A DNA stretch of 56,695 bases from CAZUMW01 sp964621615. Lineage in GTDB: Bacteria > Desulfobacterota > WTBG01 > CAIYCZ01 > CAIRTM01. The first letter of the stretch is position 1. Each line of letters opens with the position of its first letter. The notes below the pieces were generated by a model. It was not told the origin of the DNA and did not search any database. It was given only the letters and a program-made list of their open reading frames with translations. A program made the position numbers and the translations under genes. The stretch is from NCBI GenBank assembly GCA_964621615.1, contig CAZUMW010000033.1, positions 1-56,695 of the forward strand. The letters are read 5' to 3'. Positions 1 to 8,140 of the stretch are shown piece by piece.

Positions 1-832
1 CGTGGGCAAGCTTTGATGACAGCTGACCCACCACGCTCATTTTTTCAGCCTGTATTAACTCACGGTCCTTTTTCTTTTCCTCGGTTATGTCTCGTATGAT
101 GATAAGAACGCCGGTGGGGTCTGCACCCGACCCGCGGCACAGCGACAGGGAAACAGTTACCTCGCGGGCCTCACCGGTGCTTGTGTGGCGGACCGTCTCC
201 CGCTCGGGAATCTGACTGCCCTTTAGCAGCGATGACAAATCACTGCGGGTATGCTCCAAGTCATCCTCAGGGACAAACGGTGACTCGAAGCAGTTGAGCC
301 CCTCGCCCGTGAAGCCGAAGGTCGACACAAAAGCGGGATTTACAAATATTGCGGTTCCCTGCATATCTGCAAACATGATCGGGTTAGGGGATGCACCGAA
401 CACTGAGCTGAAAAGGCTGTGGTGGAGATCGACCTCTTTTTTACGGATGCTTTCCCGTGCAGCCTCTTCGACAACAGCACATATTTCATCTTTTTTTATG
501 GGCTTTGTGATATAGGCAAATGTTTTGTAGCGGATTGTTTCCGCTGCCGATTCAAATGAGGGGAAACCGGTCATGATAATTGACTGGCAGAAGGGGTTTC
601 GAGCGGGAATGTTTTTAATAATTTCAATACCGCTGTGTCCGTTGCCCAGCACCCGGTCAATTACTGCAACGGTAAAATCATGCCGGGATAAGGAGTCGAT
701 TGCCTCATCATATGTTTGTGCGCAGGTGACGGTAAAGCCGGCCTGCGTGAGAAACCGGTTAACGGTGAAGCGAATGCTTTCCTCGTCGTCAACGACGAGA
801 ACATGTATTGGGGTATGCGGCGAGCTATTCAT
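1..832 (-). CDS. Receiver-PAS-histidine kinase hybrid, C-terminus cut by window edge
   Basis: Two-component signalling protein read leftward and truncated at base 1. The first ~120 residues form a CheY-like receiver: an acidic VDDEE cluster, the probable phospho-acceptor Asp in VAVIDRVLG, and the conserved Lys in YITKPIKK. A PAS domain follows (FADMQGTAIFVNPAF, then IIIRDITEEKKK), and the visible part ends in a HisKA H-box (MSVVGQLSSKLAHE), so the catalytic ATPase domain lies outside the window. The ATG at 832 follows an AGAGGG ribosome-binding site and starts 22 bases after the stop of the thioredoxin-fold gene, so the two are probably co-transcribed. The sigma-54 response regulator at 3793-5514 has a similar receiver-PAS start and is a possible partner; that link is inference. 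Confidence 0.85.
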   Translation of the reverse strand, partial: MNSSPHTPIHVLVVDDEESIRFTVNRFLTQAGFTVTCAQTYDEAIDSLSRHDFTVAVIDRVLGNGHSGIEIIKNIPARNPFCQSIIMTGFPSFESAAETIRYKTFAYITKPIKKDEICAVVEEAARESIRKKEVDLHHSLFSSVFGASPNPIMFADMQGTAIFVNPAFVSTFGFTGEGLNCFESPFVPEDDLEHTRSDLSSLLKGSQIPERETVRHTSTGEAREVTVSLSLCRGSGADPTGVLIIIRDITEEKKKDRELIQAEKMSVVGQLSSKLAH

Positions 833-854
833 CAGCTGTATGCCCTCTTAATGC

Positions 855-1175
855 TTATCCTGCCGGTAAGTTGCGGTTTATAAACATAAATAATGCGTTT
901 TCGTCAACTTCTCCGAGCAGACGGTCGATTTCCTCCCCGTGCTTGAGCAGTAAAAAGGTCGGGCTGCCGTATACACGGTATTGGGAACTGAAAGATTGGA
1001 TAAATGTATCGTCAAGCAGGTAGGTGCACACTTTCCCGTTCAGCATTTCTGAAACCTGCTTAACGATCTGGATTTGTTTGACTGCGCTGTATCCGGGGTG
1101 GATATAGGCCACAAGGATGGGAACTCTGCTTTTCAGAAGTGTCGGGTAGGTGGAATCGTCGATTTTCTTGAGCAT
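855..1175 (-). CDS. Thioredoxin-fold protein without the CxxC active site
   Basis: A 106-residue protein with a thioredoxin-like pattern: a first strand (VPILVAYIHPG), a helix, a central strand, and the cis-proline segment YGSPTFLLLKHGEEI that normally faces the redox site, followed by the C-terminal helix. The usual WCGPC is replaced by HPGYSAVK, and the only cysteine (in GKVCTYLLDD) is elsewhere, so disulfide chemistry is not expected. A role as a binding or scaffold protein for the kinase downstream is inference from operon position. The length is typical of single-domain thioredoxins. A divergent thioredoxin with an unrelated function cannot be excluded. Confidence 0.65.
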   Translation of the reverse strand: MLKKIDDSTYPTLLKSRVPILVAYIHPGYSAVKQIQIVKQVSEMLNGKVCTYLLDDTFIQSFSSQYRVYGSPTFLLLKHGEEIDRLLGEVDENALFMFINRNLPAG

Positions 1176-1344
1176 GATAGGCGTCCTGATATAGCCTGTT
1201 TTTTTATTTTTAATTGTATACTTTTAAATTCAAACTCCATGCCACGATAGACATAATGAAAAAACAATTTAAATTACGAAGTTAAAACAAATACTTATGT
1301 ATTTATACCACTAAAGGGAGGCGGCATTTCGGAAGAGGAGTTTG

Positions 1345-1392
1345 TGTAACATGTTACATTTGTGTTCCTTTACACAAATGTAACATGTTACA
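1345..1392. repeat. 20-bp inverted repeat built from two TGTAACATGTTACA palindromes
   Basis: The left arm TGTAACATGTTACATTTGTG (1345-1364) is the exact reverse complement of the right arm at 1373-1392, with an 8-base spacer. Each arm also contains a self-palindrome, TGTAACATGTTACA, at 1345-1358 and 1379-1392, 34 bases apart. The unit TGTAACATGTTACATTTG is therefore also a direct repeat (1345-1362, 1379-1396). It lies in the AT-rich 300-base gap between two leftward genes: downstream of the deiminase-like gene and upstream of the thioredoxin-fold/kinase pair. That position fits a double operator for the latter pair. A hairpin terminator is less likely because no T-run follows on either side. 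I see no gene in the rest of 1176-1475. Confidence 0.75.
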
Positions 1393-1475
1393 TTTGGGTC
1401 AGAAAAGAGGGGATTGTCGAAGGGGTTTGGGTTGTTGCCCTACAGGATGGAAACTGTGTAAAAAAGAGTGCGTTA

Positions 1476-2798
1476 TTATTCCAGCACATTTGCAAGACAG
1501 TGAAGGCCGCCGTTTATACGGTCAGCCGTTGTGGGGGTCTGGATAACATGGTAGTCAAGGCTTCTGTATGTCTGTACGTTTTTTTTGAAAAGCTTGTTTT
1601 CGAAAGGGGAGGTGTTGTATATGAACCTCGGCACAAGGATTTCTTTTTTGCCCGTGTGTTTATTGATATAGGGAATGGCATTTACATAGTGCTGATGGTT
1701 TACAATATTGTTAATCGACGTATCAATATGTACCACTGTATATCCTTTGCCGGTAAGTTCGGTGCGGGTATCTGCAAGAAAAGCCCGAACCATATCGATT
1801 TGACGAACGATTTCTGTTTCAGGTGTATCACCCACGACACGGGTAACTCCGATGACCCCCTCTGCCAGGGGTATTACCGCCTGGTCAAGATGAAAAAGAA
1901 AAGACGCGGGCTGAGCGGCTTTAGTTCCTAGAATCACAATATCATCGGCATTAAAAAAAGTTTGTATAGTTTCGATAATACGCTTGCGCGAAGGTGTTTT
2001 TCCTATGGTGCTTTTATAAACCGTTTGTGTGGTTTTTATCACATCCGAACCGCACAGCACCAGACTGTTCCCGTTAATGTTGTCAAAAAGTATATTGCCG
2101 CCGGCAAATGCAAACGGTGTTTTGATTACTTCGATGCCGGCCTGATCCAGCGAGCCCAGGTACGCATTATCGGCTGTTACAGTACCCGTTGAGGAGCCGC
2201 CGCAGCGAGTGAACCATTTATACACGTCAGAAATACAGAACATAAGCCGGCCGTTTTTGTGCTTTGCCGGCTCTCCAAGATCCTGAGCCCAGACTGACCC
2301 GAATCGGACAGGCGTCCGCTCTGTGTTTACTTCCAGCAATTTGTCTTTTTCCGGAAAAAGAAGATAAAATGTTCCGGTTTGTTTTTCAGGTACTTGATAC
2401 GGGACAAGCGTAACTCTGTCTTTATAATCTGTTTTGCGCAGCTGGCTTCCGATGATACCTGCGTTGTTTTCGGGTACCATGAGCAGTATTTTTGTGTATG
2501 ACGGCAGACAATCAAAAAGTTCCGCATGGTAGCGCAATGAGCGCTCGCGCTCTGAAAGTGAAACAAGGACAGTGTCCATAGTGCGACGGTATTCAGGTAC
2601 AGGGGTGCAAAGCTGCGGGCAGGGTGGGCGTGGTGTAAAGACAGAAAAAGAATTAATTAAAGCAGAAAGAGGTCCTGCCAGTGCGGCACATACAAAAAGC
2701 AAAATGCCGAGGGGTATAAGTATACTACTATACCTTACCGGTATAGCGGTTTGTTTTTTCTGTTTCAGCAATACATGTGAAGAGCTCGGCTCATTCAT
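1476..2798 (-). CDS. Membrane-anchored agmatine/peptidyl-arginine deiminase-like protein
   Basis: A 440-residue member of the guanidino-group modifying enzyme superfamily. A single hydrophobic segment (about residues 23-47) precedes the catalytic region, suggesting a signal anchor with the enzyme outside the cytoplasm. The family's motifs are present in order: WAQDLG (~170-175, where agmatine deiminases usually have W-x-R-D-x-G-P), FAGGNILFD (~231-239), FHLDQAVIPL (~302-311, the His-x-Asp pair), and the C-terminal GGLHC with the nucleophilic Cys434. The substrate could be agmatine, peptidyl-arginine or another guanidine and cannot be told from sequence. The Arg-to-Gln change in the first motif may alter specificity. 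The gene stands alone and diverges from the LuxR-type regulator at 2886, which may control it (inference). Confidence 0.75.
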   Translation of the reverse strand: MNEPSSSHVLLKQKKQTAIPVRYSSILIPLGILLFVCAALAGPLSALINSFSVFTPRPPCPQLCTPVPEYRRTMDTVLVSLSERERSLRYHAELFDCLPSYTKILLMVPENNAGIIGSQLRKTDYKDRVTLVPYQVPEKQTGTFYLLFPEKDKLLEVNTERTPVRFGSVWAQDLGEPAKHKNGRLMFCISDVYKWFTRCGGSSTGTVTADNAYLGSLDQAGIEVIKTPFAFAGGNILFDNINGNSLVLCGSDVIKTTQTVYKSTIGKTPSRKRIIETIQTFFNADDIVILGTKAAQPASFLFHLDQAVIPLAEGVIGVTRVVGDTPETEIVRQIDMVRAFLADTRTELTGKGYTVVHIDTSINNIVNHQHYVNAIPYINKHTGKKEILVPRFIYNTSPFENKLFKKNVQTYRSLDYHVIQTPTTADRINGGLHCLANVLE

Positions 2799-2836
2799 AT
2801 AACTTTATTTATATAGTTGGTTTACGGTGTTTTGTC

Positions 2837-2870
2837 AGTATGATATAAATGCCTATAAAATGCCCATACT
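2837..2870. promoter_or_regulatory. Possible operator dyad in divergent promoter region
   Basis: AGTATG (2837-2842) and CATACT (2865-2870) form an inverted repeat inside the AT-rich 87-base gap between the leftward deiminase-like gene and the rightward LuxR-type regulator. The position fits a site used by that regulator, but the half-sites are short and could occur by chance. Confidence 0.2.
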
Positions 2871-2885
2871 ATATAGGTAATACAC

Positions 2886-3818
2886 ATGAATTACGGCGAA
2901 TCTTCTGACAAAACGACATTAGAACATTTTCTTCGTGAGCGCCTTAAAGAGCTCAAGTGCCTGTACGGCATATCATCACTTGTTGACCGGTATGGCAGTT
3001 CTCTGGAGGCTATTCTTCAGGAGGTTGTTGGCCTTATAGCGCAATCCTGGCAGTATCCTGAGGTTACCTGCGTGCGTATTGAGTTTGAGGGCAGGTGCTA
3101 CAAAACGCACAATTTTACTGCTACACACTGGGTTCAGAGTGCAGAAATACGGGTTTCCGGCGAGAAAATAGGTGTTATAGAAGTTTTTTATCGTAAAGAA
3201 TGTCCGGCCGCAGATGAGGGGCCTTTTCTCAAGGAAGAGCGCTGGCTGCTCAATGCTGTTGCTGAGCGTGTTGGAAGAATTGCCGAGCGGATCAAAGCCC
3301 TTGAACAGCTTGAGGTTGAAAAAACCGCGTTGAGTAACATGAATATCGCGCTTCGTGAAGTGTTAGTAAAGGTGCAGGATGAAAAAAAATCAGTTGCTGA
3401 AAGTATTCACACAAACGTTGATAAAATAATTATGCCGATCATATACGCTCTTGAAAAGGATGTGCATCCTGAACAGCGCATATATCTTGATATGCTCAAA
3501 CGCAATCTTCGGGACATAACGTCACCGCTTACAGACAATCTGCTTAAAGAAAACCCCCGCCTGTCTTCCGCAGAGGCGCAGATATGCAATATGGTGAAAA
3601 ACGGGCTGTCAACAAAGGAAATTGCTGAGCTGAGGCACATTTCTCCGTCAACGGTAAGCAGACACCGTGAAAATATACGGCGAAAGCTGCACATAATCAA
3701 TACGCCCGTTAATCTGGCTACCTATCTCAATACCCGGATGAAAAAATTTACTGATGCCGAGGAAGCAGGGCGGGAAGCCAAGCAGAGACCTGTCAGACCG
3801 GGACATCAGGAATATTGA
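2886..3818 (+). CDS. LuxR-type transcription factor with N-terminal GAF-like sensor domain
   Basis: A 310-residue regulator. Residues ~20-140 match a sensor module common in deltaproteobacterial regulators and kinases, recognisable by LKCLYGISSLV, SWQYPEVTCVRI and the EGPFLKEERWLLNAVAERVG segment. A helical linker follows. The C-terminal LuxR-type helix-turn-helix is at ~226-270 (LSSAEAQICNMVKNGLSTKE, then SPSTVSRHRENIRRKL). It should bind DNA as a dimer; the ligand is unknown. Its 3' end overlaps that of the convergent sigma-54 regulator by 26 bases, so the two transcripts are partly antisense. The start has only a weak ribosome-binding site (AGGTAATACAC). Confidence 0.85.
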   Translation: MNYGESSDKTTLEHFLRERLKELKCLYGISSLVDRYGSSLEAILQEVVGLIAQSWQYPEVTCVRIEFEGRCYKTHNFTATHWVQSAEIRVSGEKIGVIEVFYRKECPAADEGPFLKEERWLLNAVAERVGRIAERIKALEQLEVEKTALSNMNIALREVLVKVQDEKKSVAESIHTNVDKIIMPIIYALEKDVHPEQRIYLDMLKRNLRDITSPLTDNLLKENPRLSSAEAQICNMVKNGLSTKEIAELRHISPSTVSRHRENIRRKLHIINTPVNLATYLNTRMKKFTDAEEAGREAKQRPVRPGHQEY

Positions 3819-5514
3819 GCGCCTTCATTTTCCGGTAAATAGTCTGTCTGCTTACTCCCAGCAGCCGGGCGGCTTTTGCCTTGTTCCAGTCTGTTTTGGT
3901 GAGCGCGTCTATTATTTCATCAAACTGAGTGGTGCCCGCCGGCGCTGTTTGTTCTGGCATAACATGTTTTTTTATATCTGCAGGAAGGTGATCGGGCAGG
4001 ACAATGCTGCCGGTGCACAGTATGTAGGCGTGCTCGACCGCATGCTCCAGCTCTCTGACATTGCCTTTCCAGGGGTAGTCCATAAACAGTTTAATAACAT
4101 CATCTGAAATCCCCTCGATGTTCTTGTGAAACTTGCCGCTGAATCTACGGCAGAATTCATTCACAAGCAGAGGAATATCCTCCCGGCGCTCTCTGAGCGG
4201 CGCCACATGGAGCTCCACAACTTTAAGGCGATAGTACAAATCCTCTCTGAACGCGCCATGTGCTATTTTTTGTTTTAGATCTGCATTTGTTGCTGCAATA
4301 ACACGGACATCAACCGGGATCGGGGTGGCATCACCGACCCGCTCGATTGTTTTCTCCTGAAGAACGCGAAGCAGCTTCAGCTGAATTGCAGGTGAAATAT
4401 CACCGATTTCATCAAGCAGAATGGTGCCGCCGTCGGCCAGTTGGAAGCGGCCGGTTTTATCCTTGACAGCTCCGGTGAATGCTCCCCGCACATGGCCGAA
4501 CAGCTCGCTTTCGAGCAGGCTTTCAGACAGCGCCGCACAGTTGACTTTCACCATCGGTTTGAGAGCACGGGAGCTTGCTGCATGCAGCGACTCAGCGACA
4601 TATTCTTTGCCGGTGCCGCTTTCACCGGTAATTATAACGCTCGTCTCAGTTTCTGAAAGATATTCAAGCAGCGAGTAAATATGCTGCATATGCTTACTTT
4701 TTCCGACAAGTTTGTGAAAGTGATGGCGCTCCTGAAGCTCGCGCTCAAGCTCGGCAAGCTGGGTAATGTCACGTACGGTCATAACCGCTCCGGTGAAGCC
4801 GTCGTCATGGCCAATGAGCGGAGAGCAGTTTATAACGACCTCCTGGTGACCTCGGATATCCGTTTCCCAGCTCACCCGGTACTCACGGATCACGGTTTTG
4901 GAATGCAGCGTTCTTTTAAGCACATCGCAGCATATGCTGAACGGTTCCTGCAGCATGTCGTAGAGCGGTTTCCCTGCAGCACCCTGAACGTTCATGCTGA
5001 ACATATGATCGGCATAGTGGTTTGCATTGATGATGCACATGTTTGTATCCACTGAAATGATTGCTTCCTGCACGCTTCGAAAAATTGCTTCCATGTGGGA
5101 CCGGTACTGCTCTTTTTCTTTTTCAGCCTTTATGCGGTCATCGATGGCCTGTTTATGGCGAAGGGCGTTTTCGGTAACGCGAAGCAGCGCTTCTTTGCGC
5201 ACCGGTTTGGGCACATAATCGAAGGCATCCTCCCGCACCGCATCCCGTGCAGTGGCGATGCCCGGATGCCCGGTGATCAGAATCACCGGGCTCGTAAGCC
5301 CGCGATTTTTAACCTCATGCAGAATGTCTACCCCCGAGTGCTCTGGCAGTACAATATCTGCCAGGATGACATCAGGGCAGTGTGTTTCAATCGCGTCCAG
5401 GGCGCTGCGGTAGCTTTCTGCAGTCACAACATCATAGCCGGCATTTTTAAGAAAGAAAGCAAACGTGTCGCGCATGCTTTTTTCATCATCAATAACCAGT
5501 ATGCTGCTTGTCAT
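3793..5514 (-). CDS. Sigma-54-dependent response regulator with internal PAS domain (NtrC family)
   Basis: A 573-residue activator. The receiver domain (1-~120) has the phospho-acceptor Asp53 in VILADIVLP and Lys103. A PAS domain (~135-255) ends in GAVMTVRDITQ. The AAA+ domain carries Walker A GESGTGKE (~297-304), the sigma-54 contact loop GAFTGA (~344-349) and Walker B TILLDE (~364-369). The C-terminus is a Fis-type helix-turn-helix (WNKAKAARLLGVSRQTIYRK). All parts needed for phosphorylation-dependent activation of sigma-54 promoters are present. The internal PAS domain is an addition to the usual receiver-AAA-Fis order. No histidine kinase is adjacent; the partial kinase at 1-832 is a candidate. 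I found no convincing -24/-12 promoter nearby. Confidence 0.93.
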   Translation of the reverse strand: MTSSILVIDDEKSMRDTFAFFLKNAGYDVVTAESYRSALDAIETHCPDVILADIVLPEHSGVDILHEVKNRGLTSPVILITGHPGIATARDAVREDAFDYVPKPVRKEALLRVTENALRHKQAIDDRIKAEKEKEQYRSHMEAIFRSVQEAIISVDTNMCIINANHYADHMFSMNVQGAAGKPLYDMLQEPFSICCDVLKRTLHSKTVIREYRVSWETDIRGHQEVVINCSPLIGHDDGFTGAVMTVRDITQLAELERELQERHHFHKLVGKSKHMQHIYSLLEYLSETETSVIITGESGTGKEYVAESLHAASSRALKPMVKVNCAALSESLLESELFGHVRGAFTGAVKDKTGRFQLADGGTILLDEIGDISPAIQLKLLRVLQEKTIERVGDATPIPVDVRVIAATNADLKQKIAHGAFREDLYYRLKVVELHVAPLRERREDIPLLVNEFCRRFSGKFHKNIEGISDDVIKLFMDYPWKGNVRELEHAVEHAYILCTGSIVLPDHLPADIKKHVMPEQTAPAGTTQFDEIIDALTKTDWNKAKAARLLGVSRQTIYRKMKALNIPDVPV

Positions 5515-5594
5515 CAGGCGCCCCTGCTTAACGGAGAAAAAATAATGTATACACTTTTCTATCGAAAAGGTGTGATATCCGCTTTAGTGAATAA

Positions 5595-6923
5595 TTAAAA
5601 ATCAAGCTGAGCCCGCACGCCGAGCACCGTTATTGTATGTGCGCTGTCAATGCTTTCAAGATCCTGCACTACTTGTATGTCGGGTGAAAGAGCAAGATGA
5701 TCGTTCAGCTGACAGCGGTAATATGCTTCAAAGCGTTTTTCAGCTCCTGCGGGTGCAAGCCGGTCTTCCCGCAGCACGTCCCGGTAGGATCCGCTTGTGT
5801 GGGCCTGCCCGTATGCTATGCCCAGCATGTCTTCCGGCCTGTCCCAGAGCGTTCCGTCCACCTGGAACCCAAGGCTCCAGGTTTTGCTTACTGCAAACAC
5901 GTCATGTGTCTGCTGGCCGTATCGCAGGAATGCCGCAACATAATCAGAGATCTCCTGATCGAAGCTTACGCCGAATCCATGACTTTTTTTGTCACCTCTC
6001 CAGGGCTCTTTGAGCTTTTCGTGGTCGCCCGAATTGCGCCAGACATAAAAGCGGTAATTGCCCGGTCTGCCCAGGATGTCTGTGTACAGCCCCGCTTCGG
6101 CGATCATAAGATTATTGTCAAAAATATCCTCAAAATCACTGTCGGACTCAACAAGCCCGATGGTCAGGGAAAGCAGATCGACAGGATGGTAGGTAATTCT
6201 CGTTCCATAGCCGTAATCATCATCGGGCCAGTCGATGGCGATATTCCAGCGGAAGATATCAGCCAGAAACTGTGTACATTCATCACCGGCTACCGCATTG
6301 GTATCGACCCATCTGCTCAGGTCGAGCTTTCCGAATGTGGTTATCAGCGTGTCGTTAAAAAAACGGTGCTCATACCAGATTTCTGCAAGATTTACCTCGC
6401 CGTCGTCGTCCATGGCATCATAATTGACTCCTGTTAATCCGGCGGCTTCCTGGTTAAGCCCTGCTCCCTCACCCGATTCAAGATACACCAGAGCCCTGCC
6501 GTTGTCGCCGACGGGAGCGGATATTTCAATATCAACCGAGTACTGGGCATCGGTGTCGTCTCCATCATCAGCCATCCAGGGGATTCTCCGGCTGTTGCCG
6601 TCGTTGTTGATGGTGCCCTGCACGACCGACGTGGCTCCGACGGAGAGCTCCAGGTTCCCTATTGCGGATTTTATTGTCCTGATTTCTTCATATGCGGATT
6701 CCTGACGGTCGATTTCGGTCTCATGTTTTTTGAGCTGTTTGTCCTGTTGCGCCAGTTTGTTCTCGAGGTGCTCGATCCTTTTTTTAAGCGCCTTGAGCTC
6801 TTTCATAATATCCTCTGAACCGCCGGCAGCGGCTTTCAGCGGACAGCACAGTCCGGCAAGCACTATCAGTGCTGTTAGAGCGAGTCGGCTTCGCGGTGAT
6901 GACGTAATCAAAACAGTTTTCAT
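5595..6923 (-). CDS. Outer-membrane carbohydrate porin (OprB-like) with coiled-coil stalk
   Basis: A 442-residue protein with a signal peptide (positive start, hydrophobic ~14-32, cleavage near AAAGG). It has a charged heptad-like coiled coil (~36-75) of the kind that anchors porins to peptidoglycan, then a beta-rich barrel. The segment LAEIWYEHRFFNDTLITTFG is typical of carbohydrate-selective OprB-type porins, and the chain ends in phenylalanine (VRAQLDF), the outer-membrane assembly signal. It should form a trimeric diffusion channel; the solute is unknown. AAAGGAGGC before the ATG is a strong ribosome-binding site. The gene diverges from galE across a 126-base gap, so sugar-related joint control is possible but unproven. 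Confidence 0.82.
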   Translation of the reverse strand: MKTVLITSSPRSRLALTALIVLAGLCCPLKAAAGGSEDIMKELKALKKRIEHLENKLAQQDKQLKKHETEIDRQESAYEEIRTIKSAIGNLELSVGATSVVQGTINNDGNSRRIPWMADDGDDTDAQYSVDIEISAPVGDNGRALVYLESGEGAGLNQEAAGLTGVNYDAMDDDGEVNLAEIWYEHRFFNDTLITTFGKLDLSRWVDTNAVAGDECTQFLADIFRWNIAIDWPDDDYGYGTRITYHPVDLLSLTIGLVESDSDFEDIFDNNLMIAEAGLYTDILGRPGNYRFYVWRNSGDHEKLKEPWRGDKKSHGFGVSFDQEISDYVAAFLRYGQQTHDVFAVSKTWSLGFQVDGTLWDRPEDMLGIAYGQAHTSGSYRDVLREDRLAPAGAEKRFEAYYRCQLNDHLALSPDIQVVQDLESIDSAHTITVLGVRAQLDF

Positions 6924-7049
6924 TGCAGCCTCCTTTCTGATATAAAGAGTAGAATCACCTATGGTATAATTGACTAAACACGCGGGCTGCTTTTTTCTTT
7001 CGGCAATTTTTGCAAAATATTTATAAAAAATTTATTTTGGGAGGGTGTA

Positions 7050-8039
7050 ATGGCTGTCCTGGTAATCGGCGGTGCCGGGTATATCGGCTCACATATGGTC
7101 AGGCATCTCGGGAAAAACAATATTGAAGCCATCGTGTTTGATAATTTTGAGAAGGGTCACCGTGAAGCTGTAGGCAGCGCCCCGGTTTTCGAAGGCGATT
7201 TGCGAAACAAGGCTGATGTCAGCAGGGTTTTTGAAACACAGGACATTTCAGCGGTGATGCACTTCTCTGCCTACAGCCTGGTCGGTGAATCGATGCAGCA
7301 CCCCGGCATGTATTATGAAAACAACATCGGGGGAACCCTGAATGTGCTTGAGGCCATGAAGCGCGCGGGAGTACGCCATTTCATTTTTTCATCAACAGCG
7401 GCAGTATACGGGGAGCCGGTTACCATTCCTATAGATGAGGGCCATCCTGCTGCGCCGACGAATGTGTACGGGGAAACAAAGCTGGCGGTTGAAAAAATGC
7501 TGGGCTGGTTTGATCATGTGCACGGGATCAAAAGCGTGTGCCTGCGTTATTTTAATGCCGCCGGGGCAGACCCTTCAGGTGAGATCGGCGAGCTGCATGA
7601 CCCGGAATCGCATCTGATCCCGCTGGTGCTCGCTGCAGCAGGCGGGCAGCGTGATGCGATTTCGATATTCGGCGATGATTATGATACTCGTGACGGCACC
7701 TGCGTGCGTGACTACATTCATGTAAATGATCTTGCTGACGCGCATTTACGCGCGATTGCGTTTCTTAGTGAGAGCGGCAGATCCGAGGTGTTCAATCTGG
7801 GCAACGGCAGCGGGTATACCGTAAAAGAAATTATAGATGTCGCACAAAAGGTGACAGGGTGCCGTGTTCCGGTCAAAAAGGCGCCGCGGCGTGCCGGCGA
7901 TCCCGCGGTGCTCATTGCAAGCTCTGACAAGGCACGGCGTGTTCTGGGCTGGGAGCCGAGGCTTTATGATATCGAAACTATTGTGAAAACAGCCTGGAAG
8001 TGGCACAGCGGAAAAGCTCGTGAGTGGGAAAACGCTTGA
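7050..8039 (+). CDS. galE: UDP-glucose 4-epimerase
   Basis: A 329-residue extended short-chain dehydrogenase that interconverts UDP-glucose and UDP-galactose with tightly bound NAD. Visible motifs are the NAD-binding GGAGYIGSH (7-15), NNIGGTLNVLEAM, the catalytic FSSTAAVYG and Y140-x3-K144 (YGETK), and the UDP-sugar segment LRYFNAAGADPSGEIGE. C-terminal GDYDTRDGTCVRDYIHVNDL is characteristic of GalE. Length and motifs are complete. GGGAGG lies seven bases before the ATG. It likely supplies UDP-galactose for lipopolysaccharide or exopolysaccharide. It faces away from the porin gene and has no further sugar genes beside it. Confidence 0.93.
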   Translation: MAVLVIGGAGYIGSHMVRHLGKNNIEAIVFDNFEKGHREAVGSAPVFEGDLRNKADVSRVFETQDISAVMHFSAYSLVGESMQHPGMYYENNIGGTLNVLEAMKRAGVRHFIFSSTAAVYGEPVTIPIDEGHPAAPTNVYGETKLAVEKMLGWFDHVHGIKSVCLRYFNAAGADPSGEIGELHDPESHLIPLVLAAAGGQRDAISIFGDDYDTRDGTCVRDYIHVNDLADAHLRAIAFLSESGRSEVFNLGNGSGYTVKEIIDVAQKVTGCRVPVKKAPRRAGDPAVLIASSDKARRVLGWEPRLYDIETIVKTAWKWHSGKAREWENA

Positions 8040-8140
8040 TATAGCGCACTGTTTCCTTACAATATCTTCCCTGTTTGAGCTGGTGCATTGATACGGGTTT
8101 CCTTAGCCGCGAACCATTGAGCGCAAAACCTTTTTACCCG

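Noticed and set aside
1362..1931. 189-residue rightward open frame overlapping the end of the deiminase-like gene
   Set aside because: It is antisense to a gene with clear family motifs and its product matches nothing; it also starts inside the palindromic repeat.
5697..6437. 246-residue rightward open frame
   Set aside because: It lies entirely antisense within the porin gene, whose signal peptide, coiled coil and terminal Phe are convincing.
7001..7015. GGCAATTTTTGC as a sigma-54 promoter for galE
   Set aside because: The GG and GC are 8 bases apart instead of the 10 needed for a -24/-12 promoter.
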